Assembly: GCA_003164135.1 (NCBI GenBank)
Contig: PLSD01000076.1
Span: 1-41,687, forward strand
Reading direction: 5' to 3'
Origin: Acetobacteraceae bacterium
Lineage (GTDB): Bacteria; Pseudomonadota; Alphaproteobacteria; Acetobacterales; Acetobacteraceae
Length of the DNA: 41,687 bases
Below the pieces are notes generated by a model. The model did no database searches. It was given only the letters and a program-made list of their open reading frames with translations, and was not told the origin of the DNA. Every line of letters begins with the position of its first letter. Position 1 is the stretch's first letter. Below are positions 1 to 7,940 of this stretch, one piece after another. The position numbers and the translations under genes are program-made.

Positions 1-569
1 CAATCTTTAGGGCTGCTGGTATTACTCCAATGATACAACGCATAATCGGCAAAGCCCACGCGCTCACCACATAACTTCATCACGCCCGGCGGTTCGGCCG
101 GCACCCTGATCCGGTGCAAACCAAACTCCCGCCCCACCGCAATCATCATCGCCGCCACCGTGGGGTGCAGGTGCATGTGCTTATGCGCATCGGCATGGTG
201 CAGTTCCAACCCAGTGGCGGCAAACGCCGCGAACTGCGCCCGGATCTCCGCCCGCAACTCCCGCCGCGCCGCGGGCGAGAAAAAATACTTTACCCCCAAC
301 ACCGCCTGGTTTTTTCCAAACTTCCCATCCGGCCCGGTGATGTGCGGCAATCGCGCATGCCCCAGCAGCGAATCGCCGTCTACCAGCACCAGGTGCAACC
401 CAACCTTCAGCCCCGGCATCTCTTTCGCCCACCGCACCGCATCCGCCGCCGCCGGTGCCGCCACCATCAAGCTCGTCTGGGTCAGCACCCCTTGTGTAAG
501 CGCCAGCGCCACCGCTTCATTCACCCCCACCGACAACCCAAAATCATCAGCCGAGAAGGTTATGGCCAT
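1..569 (-). CDS. hpnK: Hopanoid-associated carbohydrate deacetylase HpnK (3' end cut by window)
   Basis: This reading frame runs leftward and is still open at base 1, so only about 189 N-terminal residues are visible. It begins [11 protein letters not shown], the metal-binding Asp-Asp of the YdjC/ChbG deacetylase fold, and continues with [15 protein letters not shown] and later [14 protein letters not shown], the His-rich metal and catalytic motif. The PAAADAV and [10 protein letters not shown] stretches resemble the HpnK subgroup more than generic ChbG. In Burkholderia, HpnK is implicated in deacetylating N-acetylglucosaminyl-bacteriohopanetetrol during hopanoid head-group synthesis; that role is inferred here. 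The ATG at 567-569 lies inside the last codons of hemF (stop 560-562), so the two are probably translationally coupled. Confidence 0.85.
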   Translation of the reverse strand, partial: MAITFSADDFGLSVGVNEAVALALTQGVLTQTSLMVAAPAAADAVRWAKEMPGLKVGLHLVLVDGDSLLGHARLPHITGPDGKFGKNQAVLGVKYFFSPAARRELRAEIRAQFAAFAATGLELHHADAHKHMHLHPTVAAMMIAVGREFGLHRIRVPAEPPGVMKLCGERVGFADYALYHWSNTSSPKD

Positions 570-1423
570 TTCACTTCCGGCGGCATGGACATGAGGATGG
601 CCTCGGTATTCCCCCCGGTTTTCAACCCAAACATGGTCCCCCGGTCATACAGCAGGTTGAACTCAACATACCGCCCCCGCCGCACCAGCTGCGCCTCGCG
701 CTCCTCGGGCGTAAAACTCTCCCCCATCCGCCGCCGCACAATCTCCGGATAAGCCGCCAGAAACGCCTCCCCCACATCGCGGGTAAAGGCAAAATCCGCC
801 TCCGCATCCCCCGAATCGAGATAGTCGTAGAAAATCCCGCCCGCCCCGCGCGGCTCCTTGCGGTGCGGCAGATAAAAATATTCGTCGCACCATTTTTTGA
901 ATTTTTCATAGTAACCCGCACCGTGCCGGTCACACGCGGCCTTGTACGCGGCATGAAAAAACGCCGCGTCCTCGCCCGCTTCCGCCGTCCCCGGCTGCAA
1001 CGGCGTCAAATCCCCGCCGCCGCCGAACCACCCCTTCGTGGTCACGATCATCCGCGTGTTCATATGTACCGCCGGCACTTTGGGCGAACGCATATGCGCC
1101 ACCAGGCTGATCCCCGCCGCCCAAAAGGCCGCGTTCTCACCCGCGCCGTGCATCTGCTTGGCAAAATCCGCCGTAAACTGCCCCTGCACCACGGAGATAT
1201 TCACCCCCACCTTCTCAAACACCTGCCCGCGCATCACGCTCATCATCCCGCCGCCGCCTTCGGGCCGGTCCCACGCGGTGCGCACAAACCTTCCGGGTGC
1301 CCCCCCACCCGCGTCCTCAATATCTTCAAAAGCCGCGCAAATCCGGTCCCGCAGGGCGGCAAACCACGCCACGGCTTGGGGTTTCAGGGCTTCATGGGCG
1401 GGGGGGAGGGTAAAATCATTCAT
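560..1423 (-). CDS. hemF: Oxygen-dependent coproporphyrinogen III oxidase
   Basis: Aerobic heme synthesis enzyme: oxidatively decarboxylates coproporphyrinogen III to protoporphyrinogen IX in the cytoplasm. The 287 residues match the usual HemF length and carry the family signatures [24 protein letters not shown] and, near the C terminus, [15 protein letters not shown] followed by [17 protein letters not shown]. Start is ATG at 1421-1423. It is divergent from the petABC operon, with about 100 bp between the two starts, and overlaps downstream hpnK by about 10 bp. No frame damage or missing motif is seen. The pairing with cytochrome genes fits a shared heme theme, but co-regulation is not shown by the sequence. 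Confidence 0.95.
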   Translation of the reverse strand: MNDFTLPPAHEALKPQAVAWFAALRDRICAAFEDIEDAGGGAPGRFVRTAWDRPEGGGGMMSVMRGQVFEKVGVNISVVQGQFTADFAKQMHGAGENAAFWAAGISLVAHMRSPKVPAVHMNTRMIVTTKGWFGGGGDLTPLQPGTAEAGEDAAFFHAAYKAACDRHGAGYYEKFKKWCDEYFYLPHRKEPRGAGGIFYDYLDSGDAEADFAFTRDVGEAFLAAYPEIVRRRMGESFTPEEREAQLVRRGRYVEFNLLYDRGTMFGLKTGGNTEAILMSMPPEVKWP

Positions 1424-1525
1424 CGCAAATCATCATAGGGGCTCCATGAACGATCATCCACTCTTGAAATTTTCCGGCGTTCCCGCCATGCGTGTTTCAG
1501 AATAACTTGCGCGGCAGGAGACGAG

Positions 1526-2080
1526 ATGGCTGGTACGTCAGAAAATGCAGTGGGGCACGGCGCTGAATCCCGGCGCGGGTTTTTAAAAATCCTTACCGTG
1601 GCCACCGGGGCCGTGGGTGCGGCGGCAATCGCCTGGCCGTTTATCGACGCGCTGGGGCCCGATGCCGACGGCACGGCGGCGGCGCACCTCATCGTCAACA
1701 TCGCCGGCATCCCGGAAAACACCGCCATTACCGTCACTTGGGATGGTCTGCCGGTCTACATCCGCAAGCTCACCGCGCAGCAGACCGCCGACACCCAGGC
1801 CGTGGTCACCAGCACTTTGGTCGACCCGGCTGATTTCACCGACCGCGTGAAGCCCGGCTATGAGAGCTTCGTCGTGGTGGTGGGCCTGAACACCGGCGCC
1901 CCCTGCGCGCTGGAAGGCAATGCCCCCGCCGACCCGCGCGGCCCGTTCGACGGCTGGCTCTCCCCCTGCGACGGCAGCGTCTACGACCCGCTGGGCCGTG
2001 TGCGCGGCGGGCCGGCGACCAAGAATCTGGCGATTCCGCGCTTCAAATTCATCAACGACGCGCAAATTCAGTTCGGCTGA
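1526..2080 (+). CDS. petA: Rieske-like subunit of a bc1-type complex, cluster ligands missing
   Basis: A 184-residue protein with the layout of the bc1 Rieske subunit: a twin-arginine signal-anchor (SRRGFLK plus a hydrophobic segment, residues 16-42), a linker and a soluble domain ending in GRVRGGPATKNLAIPRF and INDAQIQFG. The two cluster boxes are altered. Box 1 (CTHLGC in the family) reads C127-A-L-E-G-N and box 2 (CPCHGS) reads S146-P-C-D-G-S, with the normal 19-residue spacing. Compared with bovine numbering, C139 is kept, H141 is Leu, C158 is Ser and H161 is Asp; the disulfide partner C144 is Asn. A [2Fe-2S] centre is therefore unlikely. The frame is intact, with a Shine-Dalgarno AGGAG five bases before ATG. 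First gene of petABC. Confidence 0.9.
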   Translation: MAGTSENAVGHGAESRRGFLKILTVATGAVGAAAIAWPFIDALGPDADGTAAAHLIVNIAGIPENTAITVTWDGLPVYIRKLTAQQTADTQAVVTSTLVDPADFTDRVKPGYESFVVVVGLNTGAPCALEGNAPADPRGPFDGWLSPCDGSVYDPLGRVRGGPATKNLAIPRFKFINDAQIQFG

Positions 2081-2092
2081 GGACCAGGCACC

Positions 2093-3217
2093 ATGAGCAC
2101 AGACGTTAAAAAATCCTGGCTGGCCTCCCGGCTGCCTTGCCCCGCCAAGGAATCGGGCCACTGCGCCCCCACGATGGAACGCGGCCGCCGCTACGGAGCC
2201 ACCCTGCCCACGCTGATCAGCGCCACCGTGCTGTTCCTGCTGGCCTCCGGACTGGTGCAGGCGGTGTATTACAACCCGGCGCACGGGTTCGACTCCATCC
2301 AGTTCATCCTGCGCGACGTAAACAGCGGCTGGCTCATCCACGCCTTCCACGTCACCGGCGCCACCATGCTGTTCGCCGCCGTATACGCGCTGCTGTTCCG
2401 TGACATCTACCGCCGCGCCTACAAGGCCCCCGGCGAGCTGGTCTGGCTGCTGCGCGTCAAGCTATACGCCCTGCTGCTGCTGGTTGGCTGGCTCGGCTAC
2501 GCGCTCAGCGACGGCGCCGTAAGCTACTGGAGCCTTACCGGCGCCGCCAATGCCGCCACCGGACTTTCCGGCGTGGCCGGCGCCGTCGGCCGCTGGTTCT
2601 TCGGCGGGCCAAACGGTGCAGGCACCGTCGCCCGGCTGGAAGTGTTCCACGCCGTGCTGGCCCTAACCGTGCTCGTCACCCTCGGCGCGCAGCGTTGCGC
2701 CGCCCGCGCCCTGGCGCGTCAGGCCCCTGCTCCGAAAAACCCGGTGAGCTGCCACCCGTACTACACCGCGCAGACCTTTGCCGCCCTCTCGGTGTTCGCC
2801 CTCATCTTCGCGGTGCTCGTGTTCTTTGCCCCGCATTTCGGCCTCAACCACCTCAACACTGCTGCGTCCGACACACTGGTCGTCCCCGCCGTGCTCAGCC
2901 CGCCTTGGTATCTTTCCCCGGTGAGTGCGGTGGCTGGCGTGTTCGCCACCGCCGGCGGCGGCATCTTTGGCGTCGTCGCCATGCTGGCCGTGCTCGCCGC
3001 CCTGCCCTGGCTGGACCGCTCCGGCACCAGCAACAAGCGCGGCAAACTCTACCGCCTGCTCATCGGCCTGCTGTTGCTGGACGTCATTGGCCTCGGCTGG
3101 AGCGTCTCCGACCCCGCCTGCACCGCGGCCGGCTCGCTCACTTTGGTGTTCACCATCTGGTATTTCTTCCATTTCCTGGTGCTTACCCCGCTGGTCACTG
3201 CGTTGGAGGCTGAATAA
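2093..3217 (+). CDS. petB: Cytochrome b of a bc1-type complex, heme bH ligands missing
   Basis: A 374-residue membrane protein with about eight hydrophobic helices and the cytochrome b path: VNSGWLIHAFHVTGA, FRDIYRRAYKAP, RWFFGGPNG, LPWLDRS and a C-terminal helix. Against Rhodobacter capsulatus, the heme bL ligands H97 and H198 correspond to H86 and H186 and are kept. The heme bH ligands H111 and H212, each 14 residues later, correspond to L100 and Q200. The Qo-site PEWY motif reads PPWY, the PWG of the cd loop reads SDG, and the Lys-Asp pair before helix E (Qi site) reads Gln-Thr. The gene starts 12 bp after petA. A conventional Q cycle looks impossible; the altered residues are read directly, the functional conclusion is inferred. 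Confidence 0.9.
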   Translation: MSTDVKKSWLASRLPCPAKESGHCAPTMERGRRYGATLPTLISATVLFLLASGLVQAVYYNPAHGFDSIQFILRDVNSGWLIHAFHVTGATMLFAAVYALLFRDIYRRAYKAPGELVWLLRVKLYALLLLVGWLGYALSDGAVSYWSLTGAANAATGLSGVAGAVGRWFFGGPNGAGTVARLEVFHAVLALTVLVTLGAQRCAARALARQAPAPKNPVSCHPYYTAQTFAALSVFALIFAVLVFFAPHFGLNHLNTAASDTLVVPAVLSPPWYLSPVSAVAGVFATAGGGIFGVVAMLAVLAALPWLDRSGTSNKRGKLYRLLIGLLLLDVIGLGWSVSDPACTAAGSLTLVFTIWYFFHFLVLTPLVTALEAE

Positions 3218-3927
3218 TGCGCCGTATTTTTGCTCCCATACTGGCCGTGGGTCTGTTGTTCGGCGCCGCCGCGCAAGCTGAAGACACACTCTCCCCGCTG
3301 CACTGGCAGTCTCAGGGCTCCTTCGGCAGCTACGACAAAGCCGCCGTGCAACGCGGCTTCCTGGTGTACCAGACCGTCTGCGCCAGCTGCCATTCCGCCA
3401 ACGCGCTGCACTACCGTGACCTCGAAGCTCTGGGTTTCACCCCGGATCAGGTCGCCGGCATCGCCTCCAGCGTGAAACTGGCTGACGGCTCCCCCGCGAC
3501 GCTGAACGATGTGTTCAAGGCCCCCGGCGTTGGCGCTGCCGCCTTTGGCGGGGCATTGCCGCCGGACCTCTCAAACATTGAGACCTCCCGCCCGCACGGG
3601 TTGCACTACATCTACGGCCTGCTCACCGGCTACGCGGCCGCCCCGGCCAGCGTCACCCTGCTGCCCGGCCGCTTCTACAACACGGCGTATCCGGGCAACC
3701 AGATCGCCATGCCGCAGCCGCTGAAGGGCAACGAGGTCACCTACGCCGACGGCACCGCCGCCACCCTGCCGCAGGAAGCCGCCGACGTCAGCGAATTCCT
3801 CGCCTGGTCCGCCGACCCGAACCTCAACGCCCGCCACGAAGTCGGCCTGCGCGCAGTGCTCTTCCTGCTGTTCCTGAGCATCATCGCCATCGCCACCAAG
3901 CGCAAAATCTGGCGCGAGACGGTTTAA
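3217..3927 (+). CDS. petC: Cytochrome c1 of a bc1-type complex, heme ligands intact
   Basis: A 236-residue membrane-anchored c-type cytochrome. It has an N-terminal signal peptide (residues 1-21, ending AAAQA), a heme-attachment CASCH at C55-C58-H59, the GGALPPDLSNI segment, the axial-Met motif NQIAMPQPL with Met at residue 165, and a C-terminal anchor followed by TKRKIWRETV, as in canonical c1. Unlike its two partners it keeps every obvious cofactor ligand. Its ATG overlaps the petB stop (TAATG), so it is translationally coupled. A strong hairpin at 3951-3981 ends the operon. Retention of c1 beside hollowed-out Rieske and b subunits argues for continued selection on at least part of the complex. 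Confidence 0.93.
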   Translation: MRRIFAPILAVGLLFGAAAQAEDTLSPLHWQSQGSFGSYDKAAVQRGFLVYQTVCASCHSANALHYRDLEALGFTPDQVAGIASSVKLADGSPATLNDVFKAPGVGAAAFGGALPPDLSNIETSRPHGLHYIYGLLTGYAAAPASVTLLPGRFYNTAYPGNQIAMPQPLKGNEVTYADGTAATLPQEAADVSEFLAWSADPNLNARHEVGLRAVLFLLFLSIIAIATKRKIWRETV

Positions 3928-3950
3928 ACCGCAGCTCAACCGGCCCTTCA

Positions 3951-3981
3951 AAAAACGGCGCCCCAACAGGGCGCCGTTTTT
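3951..3981 (+). terminator. Rho-independent terminator after petC
   Basis: A 12-bp perfect stem (3952-3963 with 3969-3980) and a five-base CAACA loop are followed by T residues on the plus strand. It lies 24 bp after the petC stop and closes the petABC operon; the flanking A run makes it potentially bidirectional. Confidence 0.85.
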
Positions 3982-4053
3982 CGTTCGCCCATAGTCAAAC
4001 CAGGGCAAAAACCCTAAACGGGCGCAAACTCATTTTCCAACAAGGGCGCAGGC

Positions 4054-4928
<875 letters not shown>

Positions 4929-4932
<4 letters not shown>

Positions 4933-5546
4933 ATCACGCTCCAAACCAGGCTGGCGGCGATGCCGAACATGATCAGTGCGATCACGGCATCGAGCACCCG
5001 CCACGCCATGGGCCGGGCAAACACCGGCCCCAGCAGCCGCGCGCCAAAGCCCAGCGTGGAAAACCACAGCACGGAAGCCGCAATCGCCCCCAGCGTATAA
5101 GCGCCCCGGGCAGTCCCCGGATACCGCCCGGCGATACCGCCCACCAGCACCACCGTATCCAGATACACATGCGGATTAAGCAGCGAAACCGCGAGCAGCG
5201 TGCGCGCCGCCTTCACCCGCGTAAGCGGCACGCCCTCCGGTGGCAGCAGACTCGCTGGATGCAGCGCCCGCCGGACCGCCAGCACCCCGTAGCCAGCAAT
5301 AAACGCCGCCCCGGCCCAGGAAATGAATTTCAGCACGCCCGCATGCGCATGCACAAAACCGCCAAACCCGGCGGCTCCGGCAATCACCAGCGTGGCGTCG
5401 ATCCCAATGGCGATGCCCACCAGCAATCCCACATTGGCCCGCAGCAGCCCCTGCCGGAGAATAAAAGCATTTTGCGCGCCAATGGCGACAATCAGCCCCG
5501 CCATGAGGGCAAAACCAGCCAGCGCCGGGGCGAGCATTGTGTTCAT
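4929..5546 (-). CDS. LysE/ArgO-family amino acid exporter
   Basis: A 205-residue inner-membrane protein with about six hydrophobic helices. The N-terminal IVAIGAQNAFILRQGL is the hallmark of the LysE/ArgO branch (lysine or arginine export), and VSLLNPHVYLDTVVLVG is the second conserved motif, with an Asn-Pro-His kink. Length fits the family. Substrate cannot be decided between lysine, arginine or another basic solute. Divergently arranged from the MarC-like gene with about 55 bp between starts, and convergent with mtnP. No LysG/ArgP-type regulator lies next to it. Confidence 0.88.
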
Positions 5547-5601
5547 GGCAGCCGATCTAACCCCTTGGTCTTATTCCTGGCAAACTGCTAGCGTTGCCCG
5601 C

Positions 5602-6279
5602 ATGATCCTCACCGGCGCGCTCGCGGCATTCCTGCTCGCCTTTCCGGCGCTGTTCTCAATCGTCAACCCGCTGGCTGGAGCGATCATCTTCAACGAGGTC
5701 ACCACCCAGCAAACACACCCCCAGCGCGTCGCTCTGGCCCGGCGCGTCGCGGTGTATTCCACCATTGTCATGCTCATCTCGCTGCTGGCCGGCACCTATA
5801 TCCTCAGCTTCTTCGGCATATCCCTCAACGCCCTGCGCATCGCCGGCGGCGTTGTCGTCTCGCTGCGCGCGTACGAGATGCTCTCGGCCCCGGACACCAC
5901 CTCCGCGCGCAAAGAGCAGGAGGCCCGTCCGGTCGGCGAGGCGCACAGCCAGGACCTCGCCGGTTTCGCCTTCTTCCCCCTCACTTTGCCCTTCACCACC
6001 GGCCCCGGCACCATCGCCGTGGCGGTCTCCATCGGCTCGGTGCGGCCGGACGACCTGCAAGGCATGGCGGTGTTCTACGCCGGCGCCAGCCTCGCCGTAC
6101 TCGCCTTGTCCGTGCTCATCTGGGTCACCTACACCACCGCCGACCGCATGGCCGTGGTTCTGGGCACCGTCGGCCGGCAGGTCTCCGCCCGCCTTGCCGC
6201 GTTTTTGCTCCTGGGCATCGGCGTGCAAATCGCCATCTCCGGCTTCGTCCCCGTGCTGCACGAGGCCCTAGGCCGCTAA
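5602..6279 (+). CDS. MarC-family integral membrane protein
   Basis: A 225-residue polytopic membrane protein, if the ATG at 5602 is used. Upstream in-frame codons exist but would run antisense into the LysE-type gene and do not look like membrane-protein sequence. Family features are an early FPALFSIVNPLAGAIIF helix, a central cytoplasmic loop (about residues 95-120), FFPLTLPFTTGPGTI, which contains the conserved TGPG turn, and a C-terminal LLGIGVQIAISG helix. MarC proteins have no settled function; early links to multidrug resistance were not upheld. It lies just upstream of a MarR-regulated efflux operon but is separated from it by about 90 bp and a separate promoter. Confidence 0.85.
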   Translation: MILTGALAAFLLAFPALFSIVNPLAGAIIFNEVTTQQTHPQRVALARRVAVYSTIVMLISLLAGTYILSFFGISLNALRIAGGVVVSLRAYEMLSAPDTTSARKEQEARPVGEAHSQDLAGFAFFPLTLPFTTGPGTIAVAVSIGSVRPDDLQGMAVFYAGASLAVLALSVLIWVTYTTADRMAVVLGTVGRQVSARLAAFLLLGIGVQIAISGFVPVLHEALGR

Positions 6280-6342
6280 TCCCCCCGACTCCGCCGCATT
6301 GCACAACGCGCTGGGCAGATAGGCGCCGAAAGATAGGTGCAA

Positions 6343-6372
6343 ATTATAAGCGCGCTTATAATGTAGTGCGCT
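6343..6372 (+). promoter_or_regulatory. Perfect 20-bp palindrome overlapping a TATAAT box before the MarR gene
   Basis: ATTATAAGCGCGCTTATAAT (6343-6362) is a perfect palindrome, the expected shape of a MarR dimer operator. Its right end is an exact TATAAT (6357-6362). A start site six to eight bases later would fall just before or at the ATG at 6373, and no Shine-Dalgarno is seen, so the mRNA is probably leaderless and autorepressed by occlusion of the -10 box. No clear -35 box is seen. Confidence 0.75.
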
Positions 6373-6834
6373 ATGAGCCAGGAATTCGACCGCGATTTAT
6401 TTTTACTGCTGCACGACGTCGCCCGGTTGATCCGCGTCGAGGCGGACAAGCGCGCCCGCGTCATGGGCATGACCCGCGCGCAATGGGGCCTGCTGCTGCG
6501 CCTCGCCCGCAACCCGGGCCTCAGCCAGAAGGAAGTCGCCGATCTGCTGGAGGTCGAGCCGATTTCCGTCGCAAGGCTGGTTGACCGGCTGGAAGCCGCC
6601 GGGCTGGTGGAACGCCGCGCCGACGACCAGGACCGCCGCATCTGGCGGCTGCACCTGCTCCCGCGCGCTACCGCCAAGCTGGAGGAAATCAGCCGCCAAC
6701 GCGAGTGCCTGGCCGAATTCATCGCCGACGGCATTACCGACTCGACCCGCGAGACCATGATCGACGGTCTGCAACGCATGAAAACCAATTTATTGCAGGC
6801 AGCGCCTGCCACCATACTCAAGGAGACGGCGTAA
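6373..6834 (+). CDS. MarR-family transcriptional regulator of the emrAB operon
   Basis: A 153-residue winged-helix repressor. The MarR core is clear: an N-terminal dimerisation helix, TRAQWGLLLRLARNPGLSQ, the recognition helix LLEVEPISVARLVDRLEAAG and the wing LVERRADDQDRRIWRLHL. MarR proteins bind palindromes as dimers and release them on binding phenolic or other hydrophobic ligands. The gene sits 10 bp after a perfect 20-bp palindrome and is coupled by a one-base TAATG overlap to emrA, so it very probably autoregulates the pump operon. The inducing compound cannot be told from sequence. Confidence 0.9.
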   Translation: MSQEFDRDLFLLLHDVARLIRVEADKRARVMGMTRAQWGLLLRLARNPGLSQKEVADLLEVEPISVARLVDRLEAAGLVERRADDQDRRIWRLHLLPRATAKLEEISRQRECLAEFIADGITDSTRETMIDGLQRMKTNLLQAAPATILKETA

Positions 6835-7940
6835 TGTCGCAGGCAAATACCGTGGCAAGGGACAAACCCGCGCAACAGACCCTCCCGGGCGCCGCGGCAG
6901 TCCGGCGGATCAACCGCAACCGGCTGCTGCGCCCCATCCTCATGTTCGGCGGCGTTTTCGTCGTGTTGCTCGCCACGCTTATCTTCTGGCTTACCAGCGG
7001 CCGCTACGTCGGCTCCGACGACAGCTACGTGGATGCCGCGAAAGTCTCCCTCTCCACCGACGTCTCCGGCCTCGTCTCGCAGGTCTACGTGCATGAAAAC
7101 CAGCATGTCGCCGCCGAACAGCCGCTGTTCAGCCTGAGCCAAACCGGATTCGACATCGCGGTTGCGGGCGCGCGCGCGCAGCTGGCGCAGGCGGTGCTGG
7201 ACATCAGCGCCGCTAAACGCGGCTACGCCCAGGCGCTGGCGCAGATCGGCGAACAGAAAATCGAGATCGCCAAGGACCAGGCCGACCTCACCCGCTTCGC
7301 CGCCGTCGTCGGCAACGGCGGCGTCACGCGCTCCACCTTCGACGACGCGCAATTTGCCCTCTCCGCCGACCAGGCCAAGCTCGATGAACTGCAACAGGCC
7401 GCCGGCATCCAACTCGCCAAACTCAACGGCGACCCGAACATCCCCGTGGAAAATACCCCCGAATACCAGAACGCCCAGGCGGCGCTCAACAACGCGCTCA
7501 CCTCGCAGAAGGACAGCGTCGTGCGCGCGCCCTATTCGGGCTACGTCACCCAGGTCGAGCAATTGCAGCCCGGCATGTTCCTCGCCGCCGGCACCGCCGC
7601 CTTCGGCCTCGTCTCCGACACTGACGTCTTCGTCACCAGCCAGCCGAAGGAAGACCAGCTCACCTGGGTCCGCGACGGCCAGAGCGTGGATATTTCCGTG
7701 GATAGCTACCCCGGCAAGACCTGGAAAGGCGTGGTCGAGAGCATCAGTCCCGCCAGCGGCTCGGAATTCTCCATCCTCCCGGCGCAGAACTCGTCGGGCA
7801 ACTGGGTGAAAGTGGTGCAGCGCATCCCCGTGCGCATCAAAATCACCTCCGGCCCCAACGGCTTCCTGCTGCGTGATGGCATGAGCGCCGAAATCTCCAT
7901 CGACACCCAGCACCACAGGCATCTGTCGGACCTGTTCTGA
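6834..7940 (+). CDS. emrA: EmrA-type membrane fusion protein (HlyD family)
   Basis: Periplasmic adaptor of a tripartite drug efflux pump; 368 residues from the ATG at 6834. The start is supported by AAGGAG at 6820-6825 and the TAATG overlap with the repressor. It has a short cytoplasmic tail, one membrane helix (about residues 30-52), the split lipoyl domain (SGRYVGSDDSYVDAAK and DVSGLVSQVYVHENQHV, then RAPYSGYVTQVEQLQPG), a coiled coil between them (about residues 105-210) and a beta-barrel C terminus. It would link EmrB to an outer-membrane channel of TolC type, which is not encoded in this window. Confidence 0.9.
   Translation: MSQANTVARDKPAQQTLPGAAAVRRINRNRLLRPILMFGGVFVVLLATLIFWLTSGRYVGSDDSYVDAAKVSLSTDVSGLVSQVYVHENQHVAAEQPLFSLSQTGFDIAVAGARAQLAQAVLDISAAKRGYAQALAQIGEQKIEIAKDQADLTRFAAVVGNGGVTRSTFDDAQFALSADQAKLDELQQAAGIQLAKLNGDPNIPVENTPEYQNAQAALNNALTSQKDSVVRAPYSGYVTQVEQLQPGMFLAAGTAAFGLVSDTDVFVTSQPKEDQLTWVRDGQSVDISVDSYPGKTWKGVVESISPASGSEFSILPAQNSSGNWVKVVQRIPVRIKITSGPNGFLLRDGMSAEISIDTQHHRHLSDLF

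Noticed and set aside
5323..5601. Extended N terminus of the MarC-like gene
   Set aside because: It is antisense to the LysE-type gene and is not membrane-like; ATG 5602 gives the family start.
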